Shown here: positions 23,356-35,453 of the stretch, piece by piece
Position numbering within the stretch: position 1 is the stretch's first letter
Layout: each line of letters starts with the position of its first letter
Assembly: GCA_030848705.1 (NCBI GenBank)
Contig: JAUIZM010000012.1
Coordinates: 1,111,001 to 1,175,000 of the forward strand
Direction: 5' to 3'
DNA: 64,000 nucleotides
DNA from: Heracleum sosnowskyi
Taxonomy: Eukaryota > Streptophyta > Magnoliopsida > Apiales > Apiaceae
Position numbers and translations under genes: made by a program
The notes under the pieces: generated by a model
Database searches by the model: none
Told to the model about the DNA's origin: nothing
The model's input: only the letters and a program-made list of their open reading frames with translations

Positions 23356-24015
23356 ATGAAACTCGTGAAGATCGACGCAGTGCCGGTACAAAACATGTCT
23401 ATATCACAAACATGTTATGTATAATAATATAGATTTGTTTTTTTAATATGCAGCTGAATTTGGTTATTCTCTGATCCAGTTATATATTAATGAAATTATG
23501 GAGTTGTTAACACTTTATTAACGAATGAGGGTGTGATTATATAATTGGTTTGATTTTATTGAATTCAGGAGTTTGTACTAAAACTGAACGTGGATATGAT
23601 GTCTGACACATGCAAGAGGAAGGTGTTGAACGTTCTAAGTTCTGTTATTGGTATGTATGGCTTAGTAATCTTTAATTTTTGATGATAAATTACTAATTAT
23701 GTATGATCAGTTGTGATTTGTATAACATAGTTAATGATTACGTGCAGACACCTACTACGTATCAGTAGATTGGAAAGGATTGACACATATAGCAAAAGTA
23801 GTGGACATAAATTTGGTCATTCATACTTTAGCTAAATCGGGATACAAAGCCAATCTAGTTGATGTTTTTCCTAGTCCCGGATACCAAGCGATGGTAGTTG
23901 ATACTCCTTCAAGCCCGACACCGATGTATGGTCATCATCGTATCCATGAGAGAAAACCACGTGATCCAGATCCGTTTATCTTTTCTTATGCTAATTATCC
24001 TCCTTGGAAGTCAAG
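23356..24015 (+). pseudogene. HMA-domain gene B1, 3' truncated
   Basis: Exons are 23356-23385, 23569-23650 and 23748-24015 (GT-AG, phases as in gene A). They encode a paralogue of A with the same HMA region, including M-M-S-D-T-C. Exon 3 is 75 nt longer than in A: after V-V-D-T-P it has a 30-residue segment rich in Pro, His and Arg (S-S-P-T-P-M-Y-G-H-H-R), where A has only I-K-V-K-L, and both resume at P-P-W-K-S-R. The exon-3 donor (GTATGT) leads into a (TA)n tract, after which the sequence changes to unrelated block-R DNA, so no homologous exon 4 follows. Unspliced, it would run on as repeated Tyr-Ile to about 24088. Probably a truncated gene; expression data would decide. Confidence 0.6.
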
Positions 24016-24020
24016 GTATG

Positions 24021-24021
<1 letters not shown>

Positions 24022-24087
<66 letters not shown>
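24022..24087 (+). repeat. (TA)33 microsatellite at B1 intron-3 donor
   Basis: An uninterrupted TA run of 66 bp starts 6 nt after the exon-3 donor. In unit 2 the run is 50 bp (38834-38883). It marks the breakpoint between gene B and the following block. Confidence 0.95.
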
Positions 24088-24089
<2 letters not shown>

Positions 24090-24716
24090 TAACATCAGAT
24101 CATAAAATTTATCCCATATACACATACAGGTAAATGTACATGAGGGAATAACACAACTCTTTTTAACAGATCATAAAAAAGAGAAAAATGGACAGTTCAG
24201 CCATACAAGTATTTCATTTGTACATATGCTAACCATAATTCAAGCAATTTATGCCGGAAAGGTGGAGCTGCGCATCAATCTCCGACTGAAGAGAGTGATA
24301 ACTGATAAGTATAGAAAAATTGATGAATACTTTAACCATTGAGGTATTGTGGAATGTATCCACTTACCATTGTTAGAAAGTATTTAGAGCTGCAAATAAT
24401 TCTTTGATTGTGGATAACAATCTCTCTACTTCAAATAGCTGAAATGAACTTTAGAGCTGTATGACAATCCTCACACATCCGAAGGTTCTTCACAATTGTT
24501 ATGGTCATGCCTGCCTCATTTTCAGAAGACCAAATGCTACTGCAAGCTTCACCCTCTGATATCCAAGAGCATACTCTCTTTCCTCTTCTTCCAGTTCATG
24601 CATGACAGACTCACGTACAGCGGTACAGGCACATAACTCGCAACTCGACTCAGCCGCATCAACTTATCTAAGAACTGATAAATAGCAGTTGCCTCTGGGT
24701 GCCATGCTAAACAAAT
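24088..24716. other. Block between B1 and R1, no gene
   Basis: This segment is not matched by the sequence upstream of R0 (10180-10805) but is repeated in unit 2 (38884-39512). I see no gene in it. It joins the truncated B gene to R1. Confidence 0.4.
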
Positions 24717-24848
24717 CTACTTGCCCCAATAAAATCTTATTCCTTGTACAATTTAAAAAACACAAAACATTTCTCGTAGGTTCTTTGCTTCCTTTGTTAG
24801 TGAACCATTGTGGTTGTGTCAAAGTATGACGGATAGTCCTACAATGCA

Positions 24849-25148
24849 TGCCTGAAGTGCCCCAAGTAGAAAAAGATCTACAGCGGTAAATTCTTCTGTG
24901 ATAACTGCTCAGTGGAAACCAATGACCCCACATTTACGGTTACAACTACTTTAGACCATATTGGCATATCATGCATGCCAATGCTTATGGTTGGAGAGGC
25001 TGCTTTAATGGATTTTAAGAGGCCCGGGAATGGAAATGAAGAGGCAAAGCTGAGTCAGGCAAATAACCAACAATTAGACCAGAACGTCGTGCTGACAACC
25101 TCTTTTGGGGAGGTAGAAACTAAATATATTAGATGCTATCTTCTTTAG
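24849..25148 (+). pseudogene. RPA1-like zinc-finger remnant, R1 copy
   Basis: Copy of the remnant at 10936-11235, with the same C-L-K-C-P-K, stop, and F-F-C-D-N-C pattern. It has one visible silent change (AACGTC for AATGTC). Confidence 0.45.
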
Positions 25149-25304
25149 GGACTCAAAATATGGAAACCCTACATGCCCATGTCCACTAAATAGAGACGTC
25201 CTGGAAGACCCGGTAGCAAACATTTGAGGGAAAGGCTGTTGAGGAATGGAGCACAGTAGGGAGCAATTTAATATCCATTAACAACATTGTCTTAGAGACA
25301 CACC

Positions 25305-26031
25305 TGTTAGATTGTCAAACTCTTCCAGATGCATAGTTAATGAATAAAAACATAAGAATAAATGAAGTGCAGCTATTCATCCTCGAATTATGGTGGGCAG
25401 CCGTGTGTAATAATTTCTGTTTACATGCATGATCAAGAATTCATATTACACATGTAGAGAAGTCTTCCTAGAAACAAGGAGCCTCCATGCAGCAGCTATT
25501 AAAAGTCATAAGGCTGGGTTATCAATGTACGGCTACTAAATGAAGAAGGTGGTGGACTTAAAGTATTCACACAGAAGTTTTGCTACTGAAAAAGGATGCA
25601 CATAAACCTAGCAGTATGAATTGAAGACAATGTTCCTTTAAAAATGGTGGCTGTACAGAATACTAAACAGTACTAGAAGAACAATAACAAGCTGGTCTAT
25701 AGTCTTATATGGTAGGCTAATAAATATAGCATATGTAAGCAATGATGTAAGCTGGTGTCTTTGAAGCCTATAAAAAGGCTACCTGATGTGCATGTATTAA
25801 TACACCGAAGTGAAAACAATACATAGAAGTAAGTCAGTAGAGAGGAAAATAGAGCTGAAGCTCTCAGGTGGAAAAACAAGGCTGAAGCCTCGTGTGTAGT
25901 CAGAAAAAGCTATAGCTTACATTATCTTCTAATATAAAGTTGTGTGATCTATTTTATTACAACAATTTCTATTATACAGTTTACGTATCCTCATAAAAAT
26001 AAACAGGTCGAGTCCATACACGTTCCCAACA
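25305..26031 (+). repeat. Copia copy 1, 5' LTR
   Basis: 727 bp, starting TGTTAG and ending CCAACA. A TATA box (TATAAAAAG, 25769-25777) lies in the expected U3 position, upstream of a short exon-like R/U5 stretch. It differs from the 3' LTR at three positions (C/T in GTGCAGCTATT, G/A in TACGGCTAC, T/C in ATACATAGA). Confidence 0.97.
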
Positions 26032-26032
26032 A

Positions 26033-26044
26033 GTGGTATCAGAG
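26033..26044 (+). other. Copia copy 1, primer-binding site
   Basis: TGGTATCAGAGC, one base after the 5' LTR. It is complementary to the 3' end of plant initiator methionine tRNA, the usual primer for copia elements. Confidence 0.93.
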
Positions 26045-26260
26045 CGAGGTTGTTAAATTCTGAAAATTTTGCAAATTTTTCAGAAGTCACTATTCCGGCG
26101 AGTCACTATTCCGGCGAAGGTTGAAGATGATGAATAGTAGCAAATAGTAATTTACTATTTCGGCGAGGTACTATTCACAGATACGGTACTGTTCACGAAT
26201 ACTGTACGACACTATTCAATTTCCGAAAAAGAAAAAAATTCAGAAGTTTTAAAAAAAAAA

Positions 26261-29200
26261 ATGGCGAATATGGTGCAACCCAACATTCCAAAATTGACGG
26301 CGACAAATTACGGGAATTGGAGTATCCAGATGAAGGTGTTACTCGGTTCCTACGACAATTGGGATATTGTCGAATGTGGGTTTATTGAACCCGTAGATGC
26401 AGCCGCTGAAGCAGCACTACCAAATGCCGAGAAGACGGCATTAAAGGAATCCCGGAAAAAAGACAAGAAGGCGCTATATACAATTTTCAAGGTGTTGACG
26501 AATCTACCTTTGAAAAAATTTCAGATGCAAAAACGGCGAAAGAGGCATGGGAGATTTTGCAAAAATCATTCCAAGGCGTTGAGAAAGTTAAAAAGGTGCG
26601 GCTCCAAGTTCTACGCGGGGAGTTCGAAAATATAAAAATGAAGGCCTCAGAAAATATTGGTGAATATGTTACGCGTTTGAAAACGGTGACAAATGAGATG
26701 AAGAGAAACGGAGAAAGTCTCGATGATGTTCGGGTCATGGAAAAATTACTCCGTTCGTTGACAAGAAAATTTGATTATGTTGTGACGTCTATCGAGGAGT
26801 CAAAAGATTTGTCCACAATTTCCATTGATGAGCTAGTTGGTTCACTTCAAGCGCATGAGCAGCGGATGAACCAGTATGATGATACAAGCCATTTGGAAAA
26901 GGCGTTGCAAAGTAAGGTGTCCATTGGTGAAAGTTCAAGCAGTAGCAGTTCTGGTCGTGGAAGAGGTGGCTTTAGAGGTGGCTACCATGGTGGAAGAGGA
27001 CGTGGAAGACAGTCCTTCAACAGAAGCCAGAACACTGAAGGTTATCGTCCTTCTGGCCGTGGTCAGAACTTTAGAGGCCGAGGACGAGGAGGATTTCAAC
27101 GAGGTGACAAGTCTCAATTTCAGTGCTATAATTGCAATAAATTTGGCCATTTCAGTTATGAATGTAGATCACCGAAAGTGGAAGAAAGAAGTCATTTTGC
27201 AGCAGCAAAAGAAGACAAAGATGTTGGCACTGCCATGTTCCTCACTTATAAAGGAGACGAGGAAAGCAGAAAAAATGTTTGGTATCTTGACTCTGGTGCA
27301 AGTAACCACATGACGGGCCATAAAGAATTATTTACAGAAATTAATGAGACCATCAGTGGAGAAGTTACGTTTGGTGACTCATCAAAGATTCCAGTCAAAG
27401 GGAAAGGTACTGTTACGATTGTGTCAAAGAAAGGTGATAAAAAGTATATAAATGATGTTTATTATATACCTGCTTTGAAAAGTAATATCATCAGTCTTGG
27501 CCAACTTGTGGAGAAGGGATATAATATTCAGATGCAGGATAATTCTCTTATCATCAGAAATCAAGTTCGAGAATTAATTGCAAATGTGGAGATGTCAAAG
27601 AATCGTCTATTCACTCTGGATATGCAGACGAAGGTGCAGAAGTGCTTAAAGTCTGTCATTAAAAATGACTCGTGGTTATGGCATTTAAGATTTGGTCATC
27701 TTGGATTTTCTGGCTTAAAATTATTGTCAAAGACAAAGATGGTGGACGGCTTGCCAGAAATCAATGAACCAGAAAATTTGTGTGAAGCATGTGTTAAGGG
27801 GAAGCAACATAGACAAAGTTTTCCCGTTGGAAAATCATGGAGAGCCAGGAGGCCATTGGAAATTGTTCACACAGATATTGCTGGTCCATTTGATATTCCA
27901 TCACTTGGAGGTAACAGGTATTACCTAACATTTATTGATGATTTTAGCAGGAAGAGTTGGGTGTATATCTTGAAAGAAAAAGTAGAGGCTCTTGATAAAT
28001 TCAAGGAGTTCAAAGCGTTGACGGAGAAACAAAGTGGCCAGTATGTGAAAATACTCAGATCAGACAGAGGAGGCGAATATACCTCAAACTTGTTCAGAAG
28101 TTTTTGCAGGGCGCATGGAATCAATCATCAGTTGACCACTGCATACACTCCACAACAGAATGGCGTTGCAGAAAGGAAGAATCGTACTATTCTAGACATG
28201 GCAAGGAGTATGGTGAAAGCAAAGCACATGCCAAGAACTTTCTGGGCTGAAGCCGTTTTATGTGCAGTTTATTTGCTGAATCGCTGTCCAACAAAAAGTG
28301 TCAAAAACAAAACTCCAAATGAAGCATGGAGTGGTAGCAAACCATCAGTTGGACATCTCAGAATATTTGGGTGTATTGCATATGCCCATGTTCCTGACCA
28401 GAAAAGAAAGAAGTTGGATGACAAAGGCGAGAAGTGTATCTTTACCGGATATGACAAAAGAAGCAAGGCGTACAGACTCTATAATCCACTGACGAAGAAA
28501 TTAATCATTTCTCGAGATGTTGAGTTCGATGAATCCGATTATTGGAAATGGAGTGAGGAAGAAAGAAAAGTTGCTGGTTTGTTTTTTCAGGATGAAGATG
28601 ATGACGGTGATGACACCAACGTTGAAGACGATGAGAATGATGATCAAACTCCTCCACCAAGTCCGAACCAACAAACTCCTGCATCGACACCATCGACTAG
28701 AGGAAGCAGCAGTTCAGGGGGAGCACCAAGGAAAATGCGGAGTCTGGATAATATATATGAAGCAACAAGTCCGGTACAAACTACCTTTGATTATTCATTG
28801 TTTTGCTTAATGGCTGAGTGTGATCCAGTTACATTTGAGGAAGCTTCTGAAGAAAGCAAATGGAATAAAGCAATGGATGAAGAAATTGGTGCAATCAAGA
28901 AGAATGATACTTGGGAGCTTACGGATCTTCCAGAAGGACACAAAGCAATTGGTGTCAAGTGGGTCTATAAGACCAAGACAAATCAAGAAGGCAAAGTGGA
29001 AAAACACAAGGCGAGGCTAGTGGCTAAAGGCTACAAGCAAAGATATGGAATTGACTATGACGAGGTATTTGCTCCAGTTGTAAGAGTTGATACCATAAGA
29101 CTTTTTACAGCAATCGCAGCTCAGAATCAGTGGAAGATTTATCAGATGGATGTCAAGTCAGCATTTTTGAATGGTTATCTCGAAGAAGAAGTCTACATTG

Positions 29201-30354
29201 AGCAACCTCCCGGATATGTTCAGAAAGGCCGGGAAAACAAAGTCTACAGATTGAAGAAAGCCTTATATGGTTTGAAGCAAGCTCCGCGAGCATGGAACAC
29301 ACGGGTTGATGAATACTTTCAGAAAAATGGTTTTGTGAAGAGTCCCTACGAGCATGCACTTTACACGAAAACAAATTCAGGGGGAGATATTATGATCGTG
29401 TGCTTATACGTGGACGACATGATTTTTACTGGAAACAACCCTGGTATGTTTGATGATTTTAAGAAAGTTATGACTAACGAATTTGAGATGACAGATATTG
29501 GTCAAATGTCGTACTTTCTTGGAGTCGAGGTGAAGCAAAGCAAAGACGGAATTTTTATGTCACAAGGAAAATATGCGGAGCAGATTCTAAAGAAATTTAG
29601 AATGGAAGAATGCAAGCCAGTGAGCACACCAGCAGAAGCAAGCATAAAGCTCAGAATTGATTCAACGAGGGAGTCGGTAAATCCGACATTATTTAAGAGT
29701 CTGGTTGGAAGTCTGAGGTACCTAACTTTTACTCGTCCAGATATTATGTACGCAGTTGGACTGGTAAGTAGGTACATGGAGAAGCCGAAGGAAGATCACT
29801 TCATGGCAGCTAAAAGAATTTTGAGGTACATAAAAGGAACACTTGATCATGGTCTATTTTATACACACTCTCAGGATTCAAAATTAGTTGGCTACTCAGA
29901 CAGTGATTATGGTGGTGACCTGGATGACGGGAAAAGCACTTCGGGTTATGCTTTTCATATTGGTTCGGCAATATTTTCGTGGTCATCAAAGAAGCAGCAA
30001 ACAGTTGCTCTCTCAACATGTGAGGCGGAATACATCGCAGCAGCAATGTGCGCGTGTCAAGCTATGTGGCTAGGCTACATATTGGGCGAGTTAAATCTTG
30101 CCAAAGATGATCCGGTTACTATTTACATGGATAATAAATCTGCTATTTCACTTGCGAAAAATCCAGTGTCCCATAGTCGAAGCAAACACATCAACATAAA
30201 ATACCATTTTATTCGAGAGCAGGTGAACGATAAAATTGTGGAACTGGTGCACTGCAGGACCGAAGAAAATTTAGCGGATATTTTTACGAAGCCGTTGAAG
30301 CCAGACGTGTTTCATAAAATGAAAGAAAAGCTCGGAATGCGAAGTCGAGTTTGA
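26261..30354 (+). pseudogene. Copia gag-pol, copy 1, frameshifted in gag
   Basis: Gag starts M-A-N-M-V-Q at 26261. Reading continues to about 26490, where a one-base loss in the GG of CAAGGTGTTG (26491-26492) moves the rest to another frame, open to 30354. Counting from Met at 26557, the 1265-residue open part has a CCHC zinc knuckle (190-203), aspartic protease D-S-G (245-247), integrase triad D440, D503, E539 (D-x35-E), reverse transcriptase Y-V-D-D (951-954) and RNase H Asp1115/Asp1117. All catalytic motifs are intact; only gag is broken. The same frameshift is in copy 2, so it predates their duplication. The element could still move using proteins from relatives. Confidence 0.95.
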
Positions 30355-30361
30355 GGGGGAG
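30353..30361 (+). other. Copia copy 1, polypurine tract
   Basis: GAGGGGGAG directly before the 3' LTR and overlapping the end of the pol stop codon. It primes plus-strand synthesis. Confidence 0.85.
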
Positions 30362-31088
30362 TGTTAGATTGTCAAACTCTTCCAGATGCATAGTTAATGA
30401 ATAAAAACATAAGAATAAATGAAGTGCAGTTATTCATCCTCGAATTATGGTGGGCAGCCGTGTGTAATAATTTCTGTTTACATGCATGATCAAGAATTCA
30501 TATTACACATGTAGAGAAGTCTTCCTAGAAACAAGGAGCCTCCATGCAGCAGCTATTAAAAGTCATAAGGCTGGGTTATCAATGTACGACTACTAAATGA
30601 AGAAGGTGGTGGACTTAAAGTATTCACACAGAAGTTTTGCTACTGAAAAAGGATGCACATAAACCTAGCAGTATGAATTGAAGACAATGTTCCTTTAAAA
30701 ATGGTGGCTGTACAGAATACTAAACAGTACTAGAAGAACAATAACAAGCTGGTCTATAGTCTTATATGGTAGGCTAATAAATATAGCATATGTAAGCAAT
30801 GATGTAAGCTGGTGTCTTTGAAGCCTATAAAAAGGCTACCTGATGTGCATGTATTAATACACCGAAGTGAAAACAATACACAGAAGTAAGTCAGTAGAGA
30901 GGAAAATAGAGCTGAAGCTCTCAGGTGGAAAAACAAGGCTGAAGCCTCGTGTGTAGTCAGAAAAAGCTATAGCTTACATTATCTTCTAATATAAAGTTGT
31001 GTGATCTATTTTATTACAACAATTTCTATTATACAGTTTACGTATCCTCATAAAAATAAACAGGTCGAGTCCATACACGTTCCCAACA
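30362..31088 (+). repeat. Copia copy 1, 3' LTR
   Basis: 727 bp, same length and ends as the 5' LTR, with three differing positions. Followed by the target duplication ACACC. Confidence 0.97.
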
Positions 31089-31387
31089 ACACCTACTGCA
31101 GCCTGACAAAACTATTAAGCAGCCAACAGAAGAAAAAAAAGATATTAATACCATGACCTCGCTTCCCTTCACAATACAGAAAAAGAATCTATCTTTCTTG
31201 GTGTGGGATCTCTGCGAGAAATGATACATGCATTGTGAAGGAGTTGTTCTGGAGAATTGCAATCTTACTACCACTTGACTGGCATATACTGTATTTTAAC
31301 CATAACTTTCCGACACTGGAGGTGACAGTAAACAACAGAGGAATGTTGCACACATGCCATAACAAAGATTACCAGGTCTAGAGCATG

Positions 31388-31416
31388 CTCGTGCCTTGCA
31401 CGGGCTATAAAGCTAG
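31388..31416 (+). mobile_element. Helitron 3' terminus, R1 copy
   Basis: Copy of the terminus at 11686-11714: stem CTCGTGC/GCACGGG and CTAG at 31413-31416. Confidence 0.7.
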
Positions 31417-31934
31417 TTAATATTAATATGAAGAGTGAGCTTATGCATATACTTGGTAAACTTTGACGAATTTAGACTTGCTTAGTCCTATTTCAATACC
31501 TCCGCAAGGAGTGACCTCTATAAAAGGTGGTGCAAATCCAGGTCCTTTCTCCCTATAACAGTGATCCTAAGATTGCCTCAAGAACAACAACTGTCAGACT
31601 TGTTTTTATAACCACAAGAATGCCTCGAAGTCTGAGACATAAGTTCAGTATCACTAAGATTTTCCGCAGCTTACTCATTTTCTGATATGTGGAATATTTC
31701 ACATATATGCTTTGTGACCTCCTTTCCTTCTTCCCTCGATTCACGGCACCATCATTGTCACTTGTCAGGCTCTCCGTGATCGTCTTCAGTACTTAATGCA
31801 CTTTGTTAAGAGGAATGTGGCAAAATAACAGTTTTGGTGTCTTGAGAATTTGCAAGACTAGGTTTTAGTACCAATATATGTGTTGTTTGAATATGACTAT
31901 CCTCAGCTTTACAATTTGTAGGACCGGAAATTTG

Positions 31935-32914
31935 TTTAAATATCTTAGTGTAAATTAATAATTTTTATATTTGTAATAATTTTAATTAGAAATATAAAAT
32001 TTGTGTAAATAAATTTTAAAGTACTGTTCCAAGATATGCTGACTAGCGTGGTTCACCTATTGACTGCACTTCGTATTATGGATAAACAAAATACGGGATG
32101 AGACAAAAATATCATATACACAATTTTACAAAAATATACAAAGAGTACAAGAATCGTTACACCTTTTTCTAAACTTGTCACAAATCTTCCTCTTTCCGTG
32201 TTCTTCTCTCTCTCTCTGCGTCTCTTTTCTTCAACCGATGCTAGGTTTTCTAATGATTTATAACCGATGTCTCTATCTTTTTTTTACACACTTGTATCTA
32301 GATATTAATTGGTCCATTATAATTAACTTGGGTCAACTTAAACATTAAACTAAAGGCCAAAAAAATTAAATTAGCAAAATTCATTATTCTATTTATATTC
32401 TAAAGTCAAATTATATAATTATCTTAAATTTTAATCCACTTCTAATTCTAATTTCTAGCAAATTTTAATCTATTAAAATTACAAAAAAATATCAGGGATA
32501 TTACACATATGTTATGTGTTTTTATTTTTCGACGAAGATTAGAGGTACAAAAATGAGTATAAAATAATATGTGTTATATTTTTATTAATTATAATTTAAT
32601 TAAAAATAATGAACTCATTTGCATTAATATCAATTTCAATCAATAAAAACATTTCAAATTATTATATCACGAACACTACAAACATTACATGTCCCTTGGA
32701 CGTATAAAATTTCTAAGAGCGCGAATACAAAATCATATTACAGAAAAGAGTCCTGAGCAATAAAAAAAACAAAGTTTTTAATTTAGAAAATGCAAACAAA
32801 CAAATCATACATGCATGAACAATGTTCGTAAAGTTCGAAATTTGAGGAACCATAATTAATATAACCATATCATCAGGGGTCAAGTACTAATTAAATCTAT
32901 TTGTATATATTTTG
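31935..32914. other. Spacer S2, with Helitron empty site
   Basis: No gene. The empty Helitron site GTGTTA|TATTTTTATT lies at 32576/32577. Confidence 0.6.
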
Positions 32915-33505
32915 CGGTGTTCTAAAAGTCGGCGATTAATCGGGATTAATCTCCGATTAATCGTTAGACGGTGGGCCACCGAACTGATTAAGGGAAAATC
33001 GGTCAATTAATCATTTTTTTTTCAGAAAAACGGTAAAAAAATCGGCTGAATCGGTCAAAAATCGGATTAATCAGTCAAAAATCGGGCTAATTATTAAAAT
33101 AATAATAATAAATAGTTAAAATTAAAAATAATATAGAAATTTAAAAGGTAGAAACTTGATTAAATAATAGGAAAAAATATTATTTTTGTACATGTAATTA
33201 TAATTTAAGATGCCTAAATCGTAAATTCTCTTAATTTTTCCTCTTAAATTGATATCTAATTAAAAAGTTAAACCTTCAAAATTTTATTTATTACAATTCT
33301 ATAATATTTATAACATATTTGCATTAATATATGATAATAACATATGATTAGTTGAAATAATGAAATAATTATATATTAAAAAATATTATTAAATTTATTC
33401 CGATTAATGACCCGATTAATCATTCCGATTAATCCCCGATTACCCGATTAATCCCTGGACGGTGCCTTCACCGATTAACTCCGATTTCCGCTTTTTACAA
33501 CATTG
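32915..33505 (+). mobile_element. hAT-type MITE H1, unit 2
   Basis: Same ends and 8-bp target duplication ATATTTTG (32907-32914, 33506-33513) as the unit 1 copy. 591 bp, including a 15-bp extra CGATTAATCATTC-type repeat. Confidence 0.85.
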
Positions 33506-33525
33506 ATATTTTGTATATATTAAGG

Positions 33526-34354
33526 TAGAGGGAGCGCGGGTCGGATCGGATCGGTTCGGTTTTAGGTTAAAACCGAAACCGCATATCCTCGGTTTTTAAA
33601 ATTGAAAATCGAAACCGCAACCGACGGTTCGGTTTCGGTTTTAAAATGATCGGATCGGTTACAATCGGTTCGGTTTCGGTTTTAAAACCGCCTCAAATAA
33701 ACATAACAAAATAAATAAAATGAATTCGCATTTTTAAGCATGCAAAGTTACAAATTATTTTTTCGTCCAAAATAAACATAGAAAGTTTTCATAATAAATT
33801 ATTTAAGTCCAACATGATCCGAGAATAATGAAACTTTAACATGATCTTCAAAAATATTTTCTTTGAAATGTATATAAAACAATGTTAGAAATTCAAAATT
33901 CTCAAGTCTATGTAAAATGTTTGTATAAGTAAAGAGTTTTTCCAAGAAAACAAAGAAAAATCGTCACATCCAAAAATAAAGCAACATATAAAACACCTAG
34001 TTATAGAAGTTTAGTAAATTACATTTATTAATCAACTATTACAAATTAAAACTTCAAAAACAAGAACAAAATAGTGTAATCATTTAAAAAATGTCAGGTT
34101 CTTTATTAATCTACTCCCGCTGCACATAAAAATTGGTCTAGTAGAATATATAACATATTTATTTAATTTTATTAATCGGATCGGTTCGGGTTTTTTCGGT
34201 TCGGACCTAAAACCGAAACCGAAACCTCAAGAACGGTTCGGTTTTTTAATTTTCGGTTTCGGTTCGGTTTCAACTCGGTTTCGATTTTTTACGGTTCAAT
34301 TTTTATCGGTTTCAGTTTGGTTTCGGTTTTAATTCGGTTTTTTGCTCACCCCTA
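33526..34354 (+). mobile_element. hAT-type MITE H2, unit 2
   Basis: 829-bp copy flanked by TATTAAGG (33518-33525) and TATTGAGG (34355-34362). It keeps the roughly 110 bp (33905-34016) that the unit 1 copy lacks. Confidence 0.85.
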
Positions 34355-35199
34355 TATTGAGGGGGTGTTTGGTAAGGAGAATTAACTAGTTTTCATTATT
34401 GATGTTTGTTTTATTGTAATTTGGTTCTCCTTTACCTTCTTTTACTTATTTCTGCCTAAATTCGATTAATAACTAGTTTTGTTAAAAAACATGTTTTGAC
34501 CGATTTCTAAAAAAAATAAACGCTTTTTTACAACTTAGCATCCAGGCACCAATTAATCAACTATTTAAACCAATTTTTAAAACCTCGCTTATATTCAACA
34601 ATGTTACGTTAAGAACAAATTATAGAGCACATTGCCTAAAATCTCTGTAAGAAGATTTGAATATATATTTTACGAGTTGGATGCTACCCTTGAGTACGAG
34701 TTTAATTTGGAAGAATTTACTGAAATTTGAAAAGCTATAGGACTGAGGTTTGATAAGGAGGATTCCTCACTTTGGTTAGAAAAAATTCATTCTATCTGAG
34801 AAGTTGTAATCTTTTTTTGGGGACCCAGATTCGAATCCGTTGTAATATTTGTTTTGGTAATGAATCTTGTCGCTGTCTTTGGACGTTTGTACCGTATATT
34901 CGTAACATATATTAAAGTTTATGACCAGAAAGCAAGAAAAAATTGGTAGGAGATTATTGTCACCCTGATTTAATTTGAAAAGGAGAACTTATATGATATA
35001 CGAGTCACCTGCTTTTATCTTTTTGCCCCACCTTCCATTTAATTGTTTCACTAAATTAAAGAGAAATAAATAAGATAATCCTAAATTAAGGAAACAAATA
35101 CAAACCTAAATCAAAGAAAATAAATAAGACAAAATTATTCCATAATTAAAACAAAATTTGCCATAGATATGTAACATAATATTTATGCAAATCATTGGC
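34355..35199. other. Upstream region of HMA gene A2
   Basis: No gene. Equivalent to 19616-20466 of unit 1, including the dispersed repeat and the promoter-proximal blocks shared with gene B. Confidence 0.45.
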
Positions 35200-35206
35200 T
35201 ATAAAT
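35200..35206 (+). promoter_or_regulatory. TATA box, HMA gene A2
   Basis: TATAAAT in the same context as in A1. The distance to the start codon has grown to 254 nt because of the GAA expansion. Confidence 0.6.
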
Positions 35207-35306
35207 TGTAATTCACATTCTCTAAACGAAGAACAAGAACATCCCATTCACATTCTCTAAACGAAGAAGAAGAAGAATATCCCAATAAGAACACAGCTAT
35301 CCCCAA

Positions 35307-35424
35307 GGAGGAGGAGGAGGAGGAAGAAGAAGAAGAAGAAGAAGAAGAAGAAGAAGAAGAAGAAGAAGAAGAAGAAGAAGAAGAAGAAGAAGAAGAAGAA
35401 GAAGAAGAAGAAGAAGAAGAAGAG
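35307..35424 (+). repeat. Expanded (GAG/GAA)n tract, 5' UTR of A2
   Basis: About 118 bp of GAG then GAA triplets, about three times the unit 1 length, ending 29 nt before the start codon. Confidence 0.95.
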
Positions 35425-35453
35425 TTTAGTTGTCTAATTTTTGCTGATTACTT

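Larger units (their letters stand above)
25305..31088 (+). mobile_element. Ty1/copia LTR retrotransposon, copy 1 (5784 bp)
   Basis: Complete structure: two 727-bp LTRs, primer-binding site, gag-pol region in copia order (integrase before reverse transcriptase), polypurine tract and 5-bp target duplication ACACC (25300-25304 and 31089-31093). The empty site is preserved at 11391-11410. The LTRs differ at only three positions by eye, so the insertion is young. A gag frameshift makes it non-autonomous. The identical target duplication in copy 2 shows both come from one insertion. Confidence 0.97.
24717..31930 (+). repeat. Block R1, copy of R0 interrupted by copia
   Basis: The flanks 24717-25304 and 31089-31930 are the copy of R0 (10806-12230); the copia element fills 25305-31088. 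R1 ends at GGACCGGAAA, then a non-templated-looking TTTG (31931-31934) joins it to S2. The 3.27-kb spacer that follows R0 is missing here. Confidence 0.9.
15500..31934 (+). repeat. Array unit 1 (about 16.4 kb)
   Basis: First copy of the tandem unit. It contains S (spacer with two hAT MITEs), gene A, gene B (3' truncated) and block R with copia. It is longer than unit 2 because it alone carries the Helitron at 16533-17963 and about 400 bp at 15665-16066. It lacks about 110 bp inside the second hAT MITE that units 2 and 3 have. Its right edge is GGACCGGAAA, then a 4-nt filler TTTG, then unit 2. The left edge is the point where homology to the later units starts (TTTAAATATCTTAG). Confidence 0.9.

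Noticed and set aside
24022..24088. Tyr-Ile repeat protein encoded by the TA tract
   Set aside because: The frame exists only because TA repeats lack stops in that phase. Its length varies between units, and it lies downstream of a canonical splice donor.
26487..30046. Many 60-140-codon frames overlapping the copia pol region on both strands
   Set aside because: They are shadow frames of the long gag-pol coding sequence and carry no domain of their own.
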